This document shows positions 1 to 9,468 of a stretch of 64,000 nucleotides of DNA, piece by piece. The stretch comes from Prostheceraeus crozeri (lineage: Eukaryota; Platyhelminthes; Polycladida; Euryleptidae): positions 1 to 64,000 of the forward strand of contig CAJQUW010008927.1 of assembly GCA_907163375.1 (NCBI GenBank), given 5' to 3'. Each line of letters begins with the position of its first letter. Positions within the stretch are counted from its first letter, which is position 1. Under the pieces are notes generated by a model. It had not been told where the DNA came from, searched no databases, and saw only the letters and a list, made by a program, of their open reading frames with translations. A program made the translations under genes and the position numbers.

Positions 1-57
1 GAAAAGAAGATTCTAAATGAAGAGGATTATAAAAGTATAACGAACCGAGTGATCTAG
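1..57 (+). CDS. C-terminal tail of an unidentified ORF
   Basis: The first frame is open from base 1 to a TAG at 55-57 (18 codons, Lys/Glu/Asn rich). It is too short to identify. It may be the end of another gene of element A, or chance. Confidence 0.2.
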   Translation, partial: EKKILNEEDYKSITNRVI

Positions 58-138
58 GACTTCGCCCGTAGCTGAAATATGTTGTTGTTTTACTTTTTTC
101 ATTAAAAAAATATTTATTTAATTTTTAGTTTTTTAAAA

Positions 139-928
139 ATGTGTTCAGCAGATTTAGACAAAATTAATAATCATTTAGAAAATTTGATAGAGATTTTTGG
201 GTTCATCAAAATTTAGTACGACGTTAAAAATTATAACAACTACTTCATCACACACTTGTAATTTAGAACCTATTCTACATTTGGAACAAAATAAAAATTA
301 TCAAATTGCATTGACTAGTTTCTCTACATTTAACACTATTCAAAACGTTATCAAAGGTGTGAATGATCAATTTAGATATTCTACTGATAAAGGTAAAACA
401 TGGAAAATACTAACTTTTCTTCCTGGTTCTTACGAAGTTGAATCAATATCAAATGAAATTAAGAGACATTTAGGGATACCATTTAAAGATAAGAAACAAT
501 TACATTTTGCAGTTGAACCGGCAGTTAATAAATTTTCTCTTACTTTAGACGAAAATCATCAAGTTGATTTTAATCATGATAGATCATTGTCAAAGCTATT
601 AGGATTTAATAAACAAACTTATAGTCAAGGTTATCATTTAAGTGAGAAGATTCCAAAAATAACTGAAATAAATTCAATTGTTGTACATTGTGACATTATT
701 GAAGGAGGTTATATAAATGGTAAATTATCAAATTTAATATTCAGTTTTCCAGCTTTTACTGTTCCCATTGGTTATAGATTAAATGTAATTCCACAAACAT
801 TAATATATTTCCCTATTACAAGAAAAACTATTAACAACATTAACATTAGAATCACTGATGAGAAAGGACAAGAAATAAATTTTGGAGGCGAAGAGATTAT
901 GATAGATCTTTTGGTTCGAGAGGTATAA
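139..928 (+). pseudogene. penton-like minor capsid protein, one frameshift
   Basis: A likely single-jelly-roll minor capsid (penton-type) protein of a Polinton. An ATG at 139 opens frame 1 for about 20 codons. Coding then continues in frame 2 from about 197 to the TAA at 926-928, so one indel lies in or near the T-run at 194-198. The frame-2 part has about 243 residues, close to the usual 230-260. It shows features I associate with Polinton penton-like proteins: a GSYEVESISNEI segment, a LSKLLGF motif (nt ~587-607), a VHCDIIEGGYI segment and a beta-rich C-terminus ending in hydrophobic LLVREV. The ATPase gene follows in the same direction. The frameshift sits at a homopolymer, so either sequencing error or decay is possible. 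The family assignment rests on pattern recognition. Confidence 0.6.
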
Positions 929-998
929 ACTCCCGTTCGGGAGGTATAAACTCCCGTTCGAGAGGTATAAACTCCCGTTCGAGAGGTATAAACTCCCA
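920..998. repeat. 21-bp tandem repeat, four units, each with TATAAA
   Basis: Four units start at 920, 941, 962 and 983, each reading GAGGTATAAACTCCC and separated by GTTCG. Each unit has dyad symmetry (GGGAG/CTCCC with a TATAAA core). The first unit contains the stop codon of the penton-like gene. The array lies 80-160 bp upstream of the ATPase ATG, so it could act as a TATA cluster or as an RNA hairpin array. Confidence 0.8.
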
Positions 999-1077
999 CG
1001 CGAAGCTAGAAAAGTTTAATTTTCTTCTTCTTCTTTAAAAATAAAAATAAAATAAAAATAAATTTTTTTATTAAAAA

Positions 1078-1843
1078 ATGAGTGTAATGTCTTTAAATAA
1101 AAAAAAACTTAAATTTAATCATCATCCAAATTTATCTAATAAAGTTTTGTCAGTTATTTGCGGAAGATCAGGTTGTGGAAAAACGTATCTATTATTTAAA
1201 ATTTTAACGACTCCAAATTTTTTGGATTATAACAATCTTATAATTTATACAACAACAGCAGAACAACCTGTCTATCAATTTTTAAAATATGGATTTGAAA
1301 AATAATCTTAAAAAAACAGCAATTGCTTCCCTATTCGAAGAATACGAAAAATCTGAATATGAAGAAGAAATAAGTTCATGGTGTGAGGAAGCAGTAGAAA
1401 ATAGTCAGTTAGTAGAATCTAATAAAAATAACCATATAAAGATACAATTAATAGATGATAGTGGTAATATGCAAGATCCTAGTAAACTAGATAAAACAAT
1501 GAAACATTGTGTAATTTTTGATGATTGTGTTAATGATAGAAATCAGTCAGTTCAGAGAAATTATTTTACAAGAGGTAGACATAATAACTGTAGTGTATTT
1601 TATTTGACACAAAGTATGTATTCATTAGATGGAAGTGTTATTAGAAAGAATGCAAATATATTTATACTATTTGAAATAAATGCAAGAAACTTAAGTGATT
1701 TGCTAAGAGATTTATGTATAAGAGATAAAGATGAATTTAAACAATCGTGTAATAATGCTTGGGCAAAAGATTATGGATTCATTACAATTAATATTGATAA
1801 AAAAATTCATGATAGAGTTATCGAACAATTGTTCTCTGACTGA
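1078..1843 (+). pseudogene. genome-packaging ATPase (FtsK/HerA, A32-like), one frameshift
   Basis: A P-loop ATPase that pumps the viral genome into capsids. The first ORF (1078-1305) carries Walker A, GRSGCGKT, at residues 29-36 after a short basic N-terminus. The second ORF (1289-1843) carries a Walker B-like CVIFDDC and a sensor region with a TQSMY motif. The two frames overlap at an A-run near 1299-1303, where a single-base indel would account for the break. The combined length of about 250 residues is normal for the family. An AATAAA follows at about 1872. As with the penton-like gene, the frameshift is at a homopolymer, so it may be a base-calling error or real decay. Nothing in the sequence supports programmed frameshifting. 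Confidence 0.85.
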
Positions 1844-2088
1844 AAGTCGATCGAAGATTTGTTTACTGAGTAATAAAAAATATACAACATAGTGGTATAA
1901 TATTTTTTTGTTATTATCAGCTTTAATTTTATCTATTTTTTAAAATATAATATTTGAATTTTGTGGTAACATTGGAATACAGCAAAAACATTTTACTGAA
2001 CAAATTATTTTTTTATTGCTTTGTTGTTTGTAATCTTTTCGTTTAAACTTTTCTCGTTTAAAGTTTTCTCGTTTAAAGTTTTCTCGTA

Positions 2089-2832
2089 TTAAGTTTTGTT
2101 TAATAAAGTTTTGTCTAATAAAGTTTTTAGCTCTTCTAAAAAAATTTTATCATCACTAAAAGTTTTACCATCACTAGAAATTTTACCATCCTTTTTATTT
2201 TTATCATTAACTTTTTCTGTCTGTGATTGAAATGATATTTGATTTACTTCATTAGCTATTTGATCAAATTTTTCAATCTCATCTAACGTAATAACATTAT
2301 CATCACATACTCTTTGAAAGTAGTAATGTAGTTTATCATAGACTTCTTTAATATGTAAATGCTTAGTTTTTAATGATTTTCGTTTCTTAGTTATTAAAGA
2401 TTTATCTAACATTGTAGCAAGTGAAGTTGCAAAAACACCCGTACCTGTTAAAGCTGTAGCAACTACTGGAATTACTAAAACACCTGAAGATATAACAATT
2501 GTTAACGTACCTAAACTTATTGTTAAGAATATGCCAATTCCTTGTGTTACATTCTTAACTTTAGTCCATCTCTTTCTTAATTTTTTATAATGCTCTAATC
2601 TTAATAATAATTGGGATTCCTTATCTTTCATATAACGTACTCTATCTTTGTGTTTTTCAATATTTAATTCACTTATTTTTAATTGAGATAACGAAGGATA
2701 TATTCTTGAGGTTCCTTCCACTTTTGTTTCATTCATTTCTGAAGTTCCTTCCATTTTTGTTTCTTCCATTTTTAAAGAAATATTATTAGTCACATGATAT
2801 ATTTTAAAAACCTGAAAAACGTCTAAACTCAT
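2089..2832 (-). CDS. Polinton-type protein with a hydrophobic membrane segment
   Basis: A 247-residue protein starting at ATG 2832, convergent with the ATPase gene. Near the N-terminus a short motif is duplicated (KMEETKMEGTS / MNETKVEGTS). A highly charged segment follows (KHKDRVRYMKDKES, HYKKLRKRW). Then comes a long hydrophobic stretch (about residues 97-140) that probably spans the membrane once or twice, followed by a basic patch and a Ser/Asp/Lys-rich tail. I recall similar proteins in cnidarian and other invertebrate Polintons, where the function is unknown. A structural or membrane-active role is an inference only. An AATAAA on this strand lies downstream near 2010. Confidence 0.55.
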   Translation of the reverse strand: MSLDVFQVFKIYHVTNNISLKMEETKMEGTSEMNETKVEGTSRIYPSLSQLKISELNIEKHKDRVRYMKDKESQLLLRLEHYKKLRKRWTKVKNVTQGIGIFLTISLGTLTIVISSGVLVIPVVATALTGTGVFATSLATMLDKSLITKKRKSLKTKHLHIKEVYDKLHYYFQRVCDDNVITLDEIEKFDQIANEVNQISFQSQTEKVNDKNKKDGKISSDGKTFSDDKIFLEELKTLLDKTLLNKT

Positions 2833-2849
2833 GAATTTGAAATTCTCAA

Positions 2850-3455
2850 CTTTTATGATTTTCGGTGTCCGGTTTTAGATGACCTTGAACGGTCATGATT
2901 TAAGCAATGAAAATCGAACCGAAGGTTCTAGGGCTTCGCGCTTCGCCCGATTGTAATTCTCAAATTTGAGATACTCAACTTTTATAATTTTTAGTGTCCT
3001 AGAACGGTCATGATTTTCAAGGTAAAAATTGTAATTCTCAAATTTGAGATTTTCAACTTTTATGATTTTCGGTGTCCTGGAACGGTCATGATTTTAAGGG
3101 TGAAAATCGAACCGAAGGTTCTAGGGCTTCGCCCGATTGTAATTCTCAAATTTGAGATTTTGAAAAATTTGAAAATTGGGTATTTTCAAAAACGCCCAAA
3201 TCGGAGCGAAGCTCCTCTGGCTTTAGCCGATTTATGAATTTAGGTCTTCATAACCTGAAAAAGGGTTCAAATTCATGAATTTATGTTGTTTTTAAAAATA
3301 CCATTTTTTGAAAAAATGGTACTTTTTGAATGGACTAAATTCATGTATTTAGGTCTTAAAAACCTGAAAAAGGGTTCAAATTCATGAATTTATGTCGTTT
3401 TTAAAGATACCAATTTTTTTGATTTTATGGTGTCCTGGAACGGTCTTTTGACCAT
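2850..3455. repeat. subterminal imperfect repeats of element A
   Basis: At least three copies of a module built on a TTTTATGATTTTCGGTGTCC and GAACGGTCATGATTTT core, alternating with ATCGAACCGAAGGTTCTAGG, occur between 2850 and 3140. A second short motif (CATGAATTTATG..GTTTTTAAA..ATACCA) repeats at 3230-3440. No gene is visible here. This is probably the terminal or subterminal region of the AT-rich Polinton. Confidence 0.6.
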
Positions 3456-3458
3456 TAC

Positions 3459-4059
3459 TGCCATAATAAATTTTTATTTCGTATTATCTTTGCTTTCATA
3501 CTGACTTACTTGAATGGGGCTTCAGTGGATGATTTAACCATGTATACTTTTTCATTTGGAAATAGTAGCACGCTTAGTTTAACTTGTAAATCTTATAACA
3601 TTTCATATGGATGATAATGGTAGATGAAATAGTGTTAAATAAAATTAAGATGGCTTACACTTCTGATACAGGGATCGCAATCGACTGCGATCCATGTGTA
3701 AAGAGCTTGTTAGACTACGGAAGAGAGAAGTGTGTTATGTTGCGTGTGACGCGTGAGTGTCTTCCCATTTCATTCCATTCATCAATTCGTCTCATTGATA
3801 GAGACAGGTAGAACTCATGGTTCTCATAACGTATGCAATGGAAAGTTTTAGGCAACCTTCGACAGTTGGCTAAATGTCGCCCTGGCGCGAATGCATACTA
3901 CGTTGAGACAGAGGCAATCACTTGCAAACATGACGCAGAGAGGTTTAACAAGATTGACCATTGCCGAATGTCCCTTGCGGTATACATGGCTACGGGTTTC
4001 ACCGCCGCCCTTTACAGGAACGCCCGTCGAAAGGAAGTATTACACCGAACTTCATTTGC
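3459..4059. repeat. early-region end repeat, remnant ORF inside
   Basis: This segment is the inverted counterpart of 58.3-59.095 kb. It is also related to 38.69-39.36 kb (inverted) and 50.39-51.06 kb (same orientation). A 66-codon frame at about 3611-3811 (residues like AIDCDPCVKSLLDYGREKC) and a following frame from 3833 recur in several copies. The frames are broken differently in each copy, and a possible splice donor CAG/GTAGAA follows at about 3807. I read it as a decayed or spliced small gene and do not assign a function. Confidence 0.6.
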
Positions 4060-4204
4060 AACGTTCAAGTTGACTGATAGCAGATTCAACTTAATGATAG
4101 TATTCGCCAGTCCGAAGACTGCCCAGGGCAAACCGCGTGGAGGTTCTATCATGTCTTGCCCATGGTGGCCCTTAAGAGAGCCGATGGTTCGTTCTCGGGA
4201 GTAA
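4060..4204 (-). promoter_or_regulatory. 144-bp upstream module, copy L1
   Basis: One of nine near-identical modules in the window (three in L, three per palindrome arm). Read on the minus strand it runs from CGAGAACGAACCATCGGC through GGGCCACC to CAACTTGAACGTT, with an inner dyad GTTGA..TCAAC. This copy has lost one G after the internal ATG, so the small frame inside it is broken. It lies just past the 3-prime end of the 74-aa gene. Confidence 0.75.
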
Positions 4205-4212
4205 CAAGTTGA

Positions 4213-4437
4213 CTATTGGCTTGAATAGTCAATAGGTATGACGGTCAGGTTGTCATAGACCCTATACCGCCTAGGTCGTGCTGGTGCATCTGGCACCTTT
4301 CGGATGCGGGTGGTATTCGGAGTCCGCACCTCATCCGTCCAAACGATCTTCTTGATCTTCCCCTTCTTCTCATCCTCTTCATCGCACTCGTCGAGGATGA
4401 TGAAGTCGGGAATGGTACTAGCAGATGTTGCTTCCAT
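4213..4437 (-). CDS. small acidic/basic early protein, 74 aa (L copy)
   Basis: An intact ORF from ATG 4437, orthologous to the 84-aa ORF of the palindrome arms (38261-38515) but 10 residues shorter near the N-terminus. It has an acidic run (DECDEEDEKK), then a basic one (KGKIKK) and an Arg/Pro-rich C-terminal half (PARPRRYRVYDN). A TATATAAG box lies on this strand at about 4479-4486. The family is unknown to me. Conservation with mostly conservative substitutions between L and the palindrome suggests real selection for coding. Confidence 0.6.
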   Translation of the reverse strand: MEATSASTIPDFIILDECDEEDEKKGKIKKIVWTDEVRTPNTTRIRKVPDAPARPRRYRVYDNLTVIPIDYSSQ

Positions 4438-4550
4438 CGTGACTTAAAATTGAATGAGAAACTCTACAATCTTCTGGCTTATATAGGGTTTTCAACAATG
4501 AATTGCTCAACAGCGAATCAGAATGCTTCAGGGATGGCAATCGACTGCAT

Positions 4551-4693
4551 AACGTTCAAGTTGACTGATAGCAGATTCAACTTAATGATAGTATTCGCCA
4601 GTCTGAAGACTGCCCAGGGCAAACCGCGTGGAGGTTCTATCATGTCTTGCCCCATGGTGGCCCTTATGAGGGCCGGTGGTTCGTTCTCGGGAT
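4551..4693 (-). promoter_or_regulatory. 144-bp upstream module, copy L2
   Basis: Located directly upstream of the TATA box of the 74-aa gene and directly downstream of the 88-aa gene. This copy keeps GCCACCATGG at its centre, a perfect Kozak context, followed by an open frame. Confidence 0.75.
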
Positions 4694-4701
4694 TCGTCAT
4701 C

Positions 4702-4968
4702 TTACAGCCTACCGATTCTGCTGAGAGAGTCTTTGACTCTCTCTTTGGTAGCAGTGTCGGCTTCCACGCTAATTGGCACGTGGCTGAAAATTGGAATGTA
4801 GCGCCATTCCGTTGGATTGACAACACTTGCTGTCATCGGATTGCCAATCCGAGCAAGATTGTTGTGGACTCTGTCTTGCTCATCTAGCCTAACAAATTCC
4901 TCAAATAAATTTCGCGGTCTTAACTGTGGTCCGCGAGGAGAGCTGACTTGACTGTTCGGCGTCTGCAT
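4702..4968 (-). CDS. small early-region protein, 88 aa (L copy)
   Basis: An intact ORF starting at ATG 4968. It is orthologous and colinear with the 88-aa ORF of the palindrome (37730-37996), with about ten scattered substitutions. It has a Pro/Ser/Gln-rich start (MQTPNSQVSSPRGPQ), then charged EEFVRLDEQDRV, a central TEWRYIP and the C-terminus SLSRIGRL. No known domain is recognised. A TATATAA box sits at about 5000-5010 on this strand, roughly 30-40 nt upstream of the start. An L-versus-palindrome comparison of synonymous and non-synonymous changes would test selection. Confidence 0.6.
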   Translation of the reverse strand: MQTPNSQVSSPRGPQLRPRNLFEEFVRLDEQDRVHNNLARIGNPMTASVVNPTEWRYIPIFSHVPISVEADTATKERVKDSLSRIGRL

Positions 4969-5023
4969 GATTGAAATGAAATGAAATGAGAGGTAGTGGT
5001 TTATATACCCCTCTAACGCGACG

Positions 5024-5168
5024 CAACGTTCAAGTTGACTGATAGCAGATTCAACTTAATGATAGTATTCGCCAGTCCGAAGACTGCCCAGGGCAAACCG
5101 CGTGGAGGTTCTATCATGTCTTGCCCCTAGGTGGCCCTTAAGAGAGCCGATGGTTCGTTCTCGGGAGT
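5024..5168 (-). promoter_or_regulatory. 144-bp upstream module, copy L3
   Basis: Located upstream of the TATA box of the 88-aa gene. At the central site it carries GCCACCTAGG instead of GCCACCATGG. The same variant occurs in the positional counterparts in both palindrome arms, so the difference predates the split of L and the palindrome. Confidence 0.75.
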
Positions 5169-5265
5169 AACGTGATGGGGTGGTGAAGGCGGGTAAAAGA
5201 TCTGCAATGAAAATGATATGTATTAGAATAGGATATACTATCTTATTTGCTTTTCACTTACCAAG

Positions 5266-6199
5266 TTAGCCATCCTTAGGCAGTCTCGCGCGCTTCCTAA
5301 CAGAAAATTTATGGAGATGGCCGCGCATTCTCAGTGTGGCATGCAGACATTTCTTGGTCGGATGGTACTTGTAGCAAATGATTGACTCGTCGAGACTACG
5401 GTTGACGAGGACTTCACCGTCCAAATGATTATCCCGAATAGGGATGTGAAACTCAAGCAACCTATCCTCATTCACACGATTCCACTCATCCCTCATGCGC
5501 TCCAACTTCTCAAACGCCTGTCTCTCATCACCTTCTTTTTCAACGCATCTAACTCATTCACGACTTCATCCTTCACCTTCTTCAAACTCTCATACTTATT
5601 TATCAACAAATCATGCGCCATCTGCTGCGACACATGCTTCTTCTCTTCATCCTTCAACCACCTCGCCGACTGCACACGAATCCCACCACTCTTCACTTTT
5701 GGAAAGATGAGCTCTGCGGGGGGTCCTCAACAACTATGTTGGAGACCTCCGAGGAAGAAGAGCTCAACTTCCTCGCACGCTTCCTCACACGCTCCCTATC
5801 TAAATCCACATCATCCTCATCATCACTCTCAAGCACTCTCTTTCGCTCAATCTCAGCCTCCAACGAAGCAACTGCTTTCGCCAACTCATCCTTCTCAACA
5901 ACATTCTCCACCTTGCCGTCTCGCTCTATCGCCAACATTCGCTCCCTCTCTTCAACAATCAACTGCGTGAATCTCAAGTCATTCACCAAACCTCCACTGC
6001 AATCTGCATGCACTCTGTAAAATCGCGCCTCATCCTCATCACCCTTCAACACTCTACACTTTACCCACGCAACCCTATTCAGGATAATCATGTGGTCGGT
6101 GCCCGCCTTCTTAACATGCACCTTGGCGTCCGCACTGCGATTGATTCGCCCACATGTGCACATTTTGATATGGAATTTTCTGTTTTTGTCGTTTGCCAT
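5266..6199 (-). pseudogene. decayed early coiled-coil protein (L copy)
   Basis: This is the counterpart of the intact 396-aa ORF of the palindrome arms (36243-37433). The N-terminal part is open from ATG 6199 to 5693. The middle and C-terminal parts lie in other frames (5493-5696 and 5266-5505). Most of the coiled-coil section, roughly 300 bp compared with the intact copy, is deleted. The Cys-containing N-terminus (MCTCGRINRS, WVKCRV), the acidic ESDDEDDVD run, the basic RKRARK patch and the C-terminal RMRGHLHKF are all still recognisable. The protein is probably not made from this copy. Confidence 0.85.
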
Positions 6200-6831
6200 G
6201 CCTGAGATTTTATCGCTAACTGTAAGATAATGAAATTTGTATAAGTTTGGAATGATGTAGTACAGTCATATTCCTAAAGCATTACACTCAGTGAGGAATG
6301 ATAGATTTGAGTGTAGTGAGTGGCACTCGATCCCGTCGACAGCCCGAAGGCCTTGTACTGATCACTAGGGAAGTGAGAGATCTTCCCCGATACCCGCTCT
6401 TTACAGCTGAAGACATCATTGTCACTGCCCCGAAGTGGTAACAGCAACGCCGAGTCAAAGGTAGTGATCAGTAGCTGGGATCTAACCCCTCAAAGCTGCC
6501 TTAGACTTAGTTAAATTTCAAATCTGATAGCAGATTTGAACTCAGCATACTTGAAAACCTTAGACTACATGTTAAAACTTTGAAAAAACTGAAAATTAAG
6601 AATTTTTAAAAAATTCCGCATTTTACTACTCATACTACTTTTAAAAAATTTTATCAGTAGTAAAGACACTATCAAACTCTATCACAAAAACTTTGAAGTA
6701 AGAAGATAGCTTGCCTACTTCAAAAGATAGAGTCCTTTGAAACACCCGATATCGGGAGCTCAGAGCGACGACCGTCGCTTACCTCGTCTTTCGATGAAGT
6801 GATCAGACTTACCTTGCCGGGGGTTTATATA
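6200..6831 (-). promoter_or_regulatory. early-region leader and TATA box (L copy)
   Basis: Read on the minus strand, a TTTATATA/TATATAAA box (about 6824-6831) is followed about 50 nt later by a splice donor GAG/GTAAGC near 6778, with candidate acceptors just before the ATG at 6199. The same arrangement is conserved in both palindrome arms (TATA at 35646-35653). The intervening 500 bp holds no other ORF, but it contains the A/T-rich stretch TTTTTAAAAAATT and a short inverted repeat (AAATCTGATAGCAGATTT). Confidence 0.65.
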
Positions 6832-7029
6832 TGCTCGGAAGAAAACTTAAAATGGCTCTATCTCCGAAAGTATTCATCGTAGCGACATGCGGTTTGTTGC
6901 AAACGATTCGTCTCATCATTCTCTATCATATGACACCCGAACCATTCTCATGTGACCACGGGAAGTTGGTGGGTCAGCACATGGCCATGTAACATGCCAC
7001 AAGTGAAAAAATTCCTAAGTGTGAGAGCT

Positions 7030-7680
7030 CCAGTGTGGTGAAAATTTTGAAAAATTTAAAACTTCCGAATTTCAATCTGGGACCCTTACCAAAACTTTTT
7101 TCATCAAATTTCACTGAGCCCCCCTCCCCCCACCGTTCGGAGAAATTTGATGAAACAAACTTTGGTGAGGGTCCCAGGTCGAAATGCCACACTTTGGAAA
7201 ATTTTCAAAATTTTGACCATACAAAGCCACTCTGAGACTTAGGATTTTTTTTTAAGGTGAGCTCCGACCCAAAATCTTGTAACAGCTCTAACTTTTGAAC
7301 GGCTGGTCCGATTGACTCGCAACAAAAATGTCACCGAGCAGTTTTTTCTCCTCTTTCAAACGAGTATCTATAAGACAAAATCCATCCACTAGAACCAAAA
7401 TTAGAAGATCGCTGTCGGGGGGGGGGTCGGTGAAATTTGATGAAACAAACTTTGGTCAGGGTCCCAGGTCGAAATGCGACACTTTGGAAAATTTTCAAAA
7501 TTTTGTCCATACAAAGTCACTCTGACACTTAGGATTTTTTCAGGTGAGCTCCGACATTCCACCCTCCCAACCTGGTCGGCACACCACGCCAACCTGGTCG
7601 GCACACCACGACAACCTGGAGAGCGCATCACAAACCACCTCTCGCCACCTCGTCGGGCCAGAGGGGGGGGGACGTCAACC
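7030..7680. repeat. G-tract repeat block, L inner copy
   Basis: About two units of a ~300-bp repeat. Each has a run of 6-10 G or C and a GGTCCCAGGTCGAAATG-type segment. Each also has TTTGGAAAATTTTCAAAATTTT and GAGCTCCGACC..AATCTTGTAAC. The last 120 bp (CAACCTGG and CACACCACG repeats, then a G-run and GACGTCA) match 15.66-15.79 kb in the same orientation, so the structural cluster lies between direct repeats. No gene is supported here. Confidence 0.8.
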
Positions 7681-7686
7681 AACTCA

Positions 7687-8969
7687 TTAACGATTATACT
7701 GAAGAATCACGTCACGATACTTTGTAATTTCAATATTTGAATCGAAGACTGCATAAATTAATACATTGATCGTCTCAGGTAGTGTTCTTTTGAACGTCAA
7801 ATCCAAACGAATATTATGAGGCACGTTCGCTTGACGATAGGGTGCACTAATATCGCTGTCAGCAGTCAAATCAAATGCATAAATAGTATATCCACTCTTA
7901 AACTCTTTCATAGTCAGTCCGTTGGTGTCATCCGTATTGTAAAAGCCAAAGACATCCATAAAATCAACATAACTGCGCATAAATTGATCCGAAGCAAAAT
8001 CTGGTTTGTAGGGTGGACCAGGATGACTCACACCATTTACACGTAAAGCAATTTCACTTAACTGATTGTGTTTAAAATTGAAAGGATTCTTCTTTATATT
8101 ACCATTAAATGCATCATTTTCAACCATTGCCACCATGAGGAGCTTCGGTGCTTCCGATGGAAAGAGGCCATCTTTCATGAAACTCTTTTGATCTTTCGGA
8201 ATTGTAAAGGTGAGAAGCTTTGTATGCTGAATGGGGTAAATGGCATTTTGGTGGTTAAGACCTTCAGCATGCCCTCTAATGACACTTGGATTCGGTACTA
8301 CTCGACGAATGTAAAGTGCAATATCTTCCACATGAATTCTAAAATTGTCAACTTTAGCAAATGCATTCAGCGCAAATTCAGGCTTATTCAATGTCAGCTT
8401 GAGTCGCATGCTGGTATTACAGAGTAAAAACTTTGACTGTCTAAAGAAGTCTAAATTCAGCGGACCATATAGCTGACATACTTTACTATCTTTAATCATA
8501 GCAGATCGCTTTACAAAGCCACTGTTTGTTTCAACATCAAATTTTCCTGCTTCATCTCTATACCATCCCATGGCTTCCATATGACTTTTTTGTGCTGCTG
8601 GATGAAACTGTGATACATGATTGAAATATGATTTATAGGGATAATCGCTTTGACCACCTTCCACCTGCTGCTCTCCAATCGTTAGAGAAACATCGTTAGA
8701 GAAACATAGTCAATGGTAAATTGTTCAGTCCAACTTTATGTGCATCGTCAATAGCAGTTCCATCTGCTTGCTGAATTCTAAACCTCAAATCAACCATCGC
8801 ATAACTCATATCTATGTAGTCATCACTACCACCAGGAATAACAAATTCAATGAGGCCAGCATGCATTCTCAGCTGTTCGAGGATGATAATCTACAATACT
8901 TGAACTAAGAATATCTGTCTGTATGGCTTGTTGATCAAACAAACAAAACCCGGAAGTTTTACACTCCAT
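7687..8969 (-). pseudogene. major capsid protein (Polinton double-jelly-roll type), broken
   Basis: This is the hexon-like major capsid protein of a Polinton. The frame 7687-8664 (325 residues) has family features: a GPLNLDFF segment, YPIQHTKLLTFTIP, VENDAFNG..KNPFNFKHNQLSE, SGYTIYAFDLT and a C-terminus with IYAVFDSNIEI. I recognise these from animal proteins annotated as F54H12.2-like. The N-terminal 90 or so codons are present upstream in two other frames, beginning at ATG 8969. One shift is caused by a 14-bp tandem duplication at 8680-8693/8694-8707, which also places a stop there. A second, one-base shift lies near 8880-8890. The start is only 2 nt after the core protein stop. The gene looks recently inactivated. 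Confidence 0.85.
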
Positions 8970-8971
8970 GA

Positions 8972-9427
8972 TTAGAAGTTATGGCAGCGTCGTCGTTTAG
9001 CGCCTGATGAATGATTAGAGCCTCTGCGACGTTTGCGTGAATGCCTTTTGACTGAAGATCGCACCTTACCAGCTCCGCGATGTTTCCTCCTTCCTTTATT
9101 CATTCGTTTAGGTGATTTCTTTCCTTGAGTAACACCAGCAATGGTCTGCTTCAATGTTTTTAAACCGCGTTCCTTCCCACGATTCAACAAACTGCTCTTG
9201 AAACTTCTACCTCTGGAAAGATCACTAGCAACATCACCAGCAAAGCCAACGGCATTACTTAAAACATTTCGTTTTAAAGATCTACCGACATTGGATATGA
9301 GAGGTGCTACAACAGATTTCAGTGCACCAAGTATGGTACCTCCACGTTGGCGGCGAGCGCCGATGTAAATTTGTCCTCCACCACTTACATAGGAGGGTCG
9401 TGAATAAAATGAGGCAGTTGGATTCAT
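8972..9427 (-). CDS. basic virion core-like protein (Polinton pVI/pX-type)
   Basis: A 151-residue protein from ATG 9427. It has a Gly-rich N-terminus and a QRGG motif at residues 27-30, followed by an amphipathic stretch (TILGALKSVVAPLI). A central Arg/Lys/Ala/Ser segment follows (LLNRGKERGLKTLKQTI), and the C-terminus is extremely basic (KGRRKHRGAGKV, KRHSRKRRRGS). Similar small proteins accompany capsid genes in Polintons and adintoviruses. By analogy with adenovirus pVI or pX they may bind DNA and be cut at the GG site by an adenain-type protease, though no protease is seen in this window. It lies between integrase and major capsid on the same strand. The QRGG motif recurs in the palindrome peptides. 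Confidence 0.65.
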   Translation of the reverse strand: MNPTASFYSRPSYVSGGGQIYIGARRQRGGTILGALKSVVAPLISNVGRSLKRNVLSNAVGFAGDVASDLSRGRSFKSSLLNRGKERGLKTLKQTIAGVTQGKKSPKRMNKGRRKHRGAGKVRSSVKRHSRKRRRGSNHSSGAKRRRCHNF

Positions 9428-9468
9428 AGCTCAAACCCTAAACATTGTTAGTTACAACTTTGCATGAA

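Larger units (their letters stand above)
1..3458. mobile_element. AT-rich Polinton/Maverick (element A), partial
   Basis: This AT-rich block carries a penton-like capsid protein, a packaging ATPase and a membrane protein, a gene set typical of Polintons. It ends in subterminal repeats at about 2850-3455. Its base composition and codon use (AAA, AAT and TTA rich) differ sharply from the neighbouring element L, so it is a separate lineage. The left part lies outside the window. On the right it abuts element L near 3459 without a recognisable terminal repeat or target duplication, so the junction looks like a truncation or rearrangement rather than a clean insertion. Confidence 0.65.

Noticed and set aside
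772..999. Minus-strand frame with VYTSRTG repeats
   Set aside because: A read-through of the 21-bp tandem repeat opposite the penton-like gene.
1289..1305. Programmed ribosomal frameshift in the element A ATPase
   Set aside because: No canonical slippery heptamer with downstream structure was recognised, and ATPases of this family are not known to need one.
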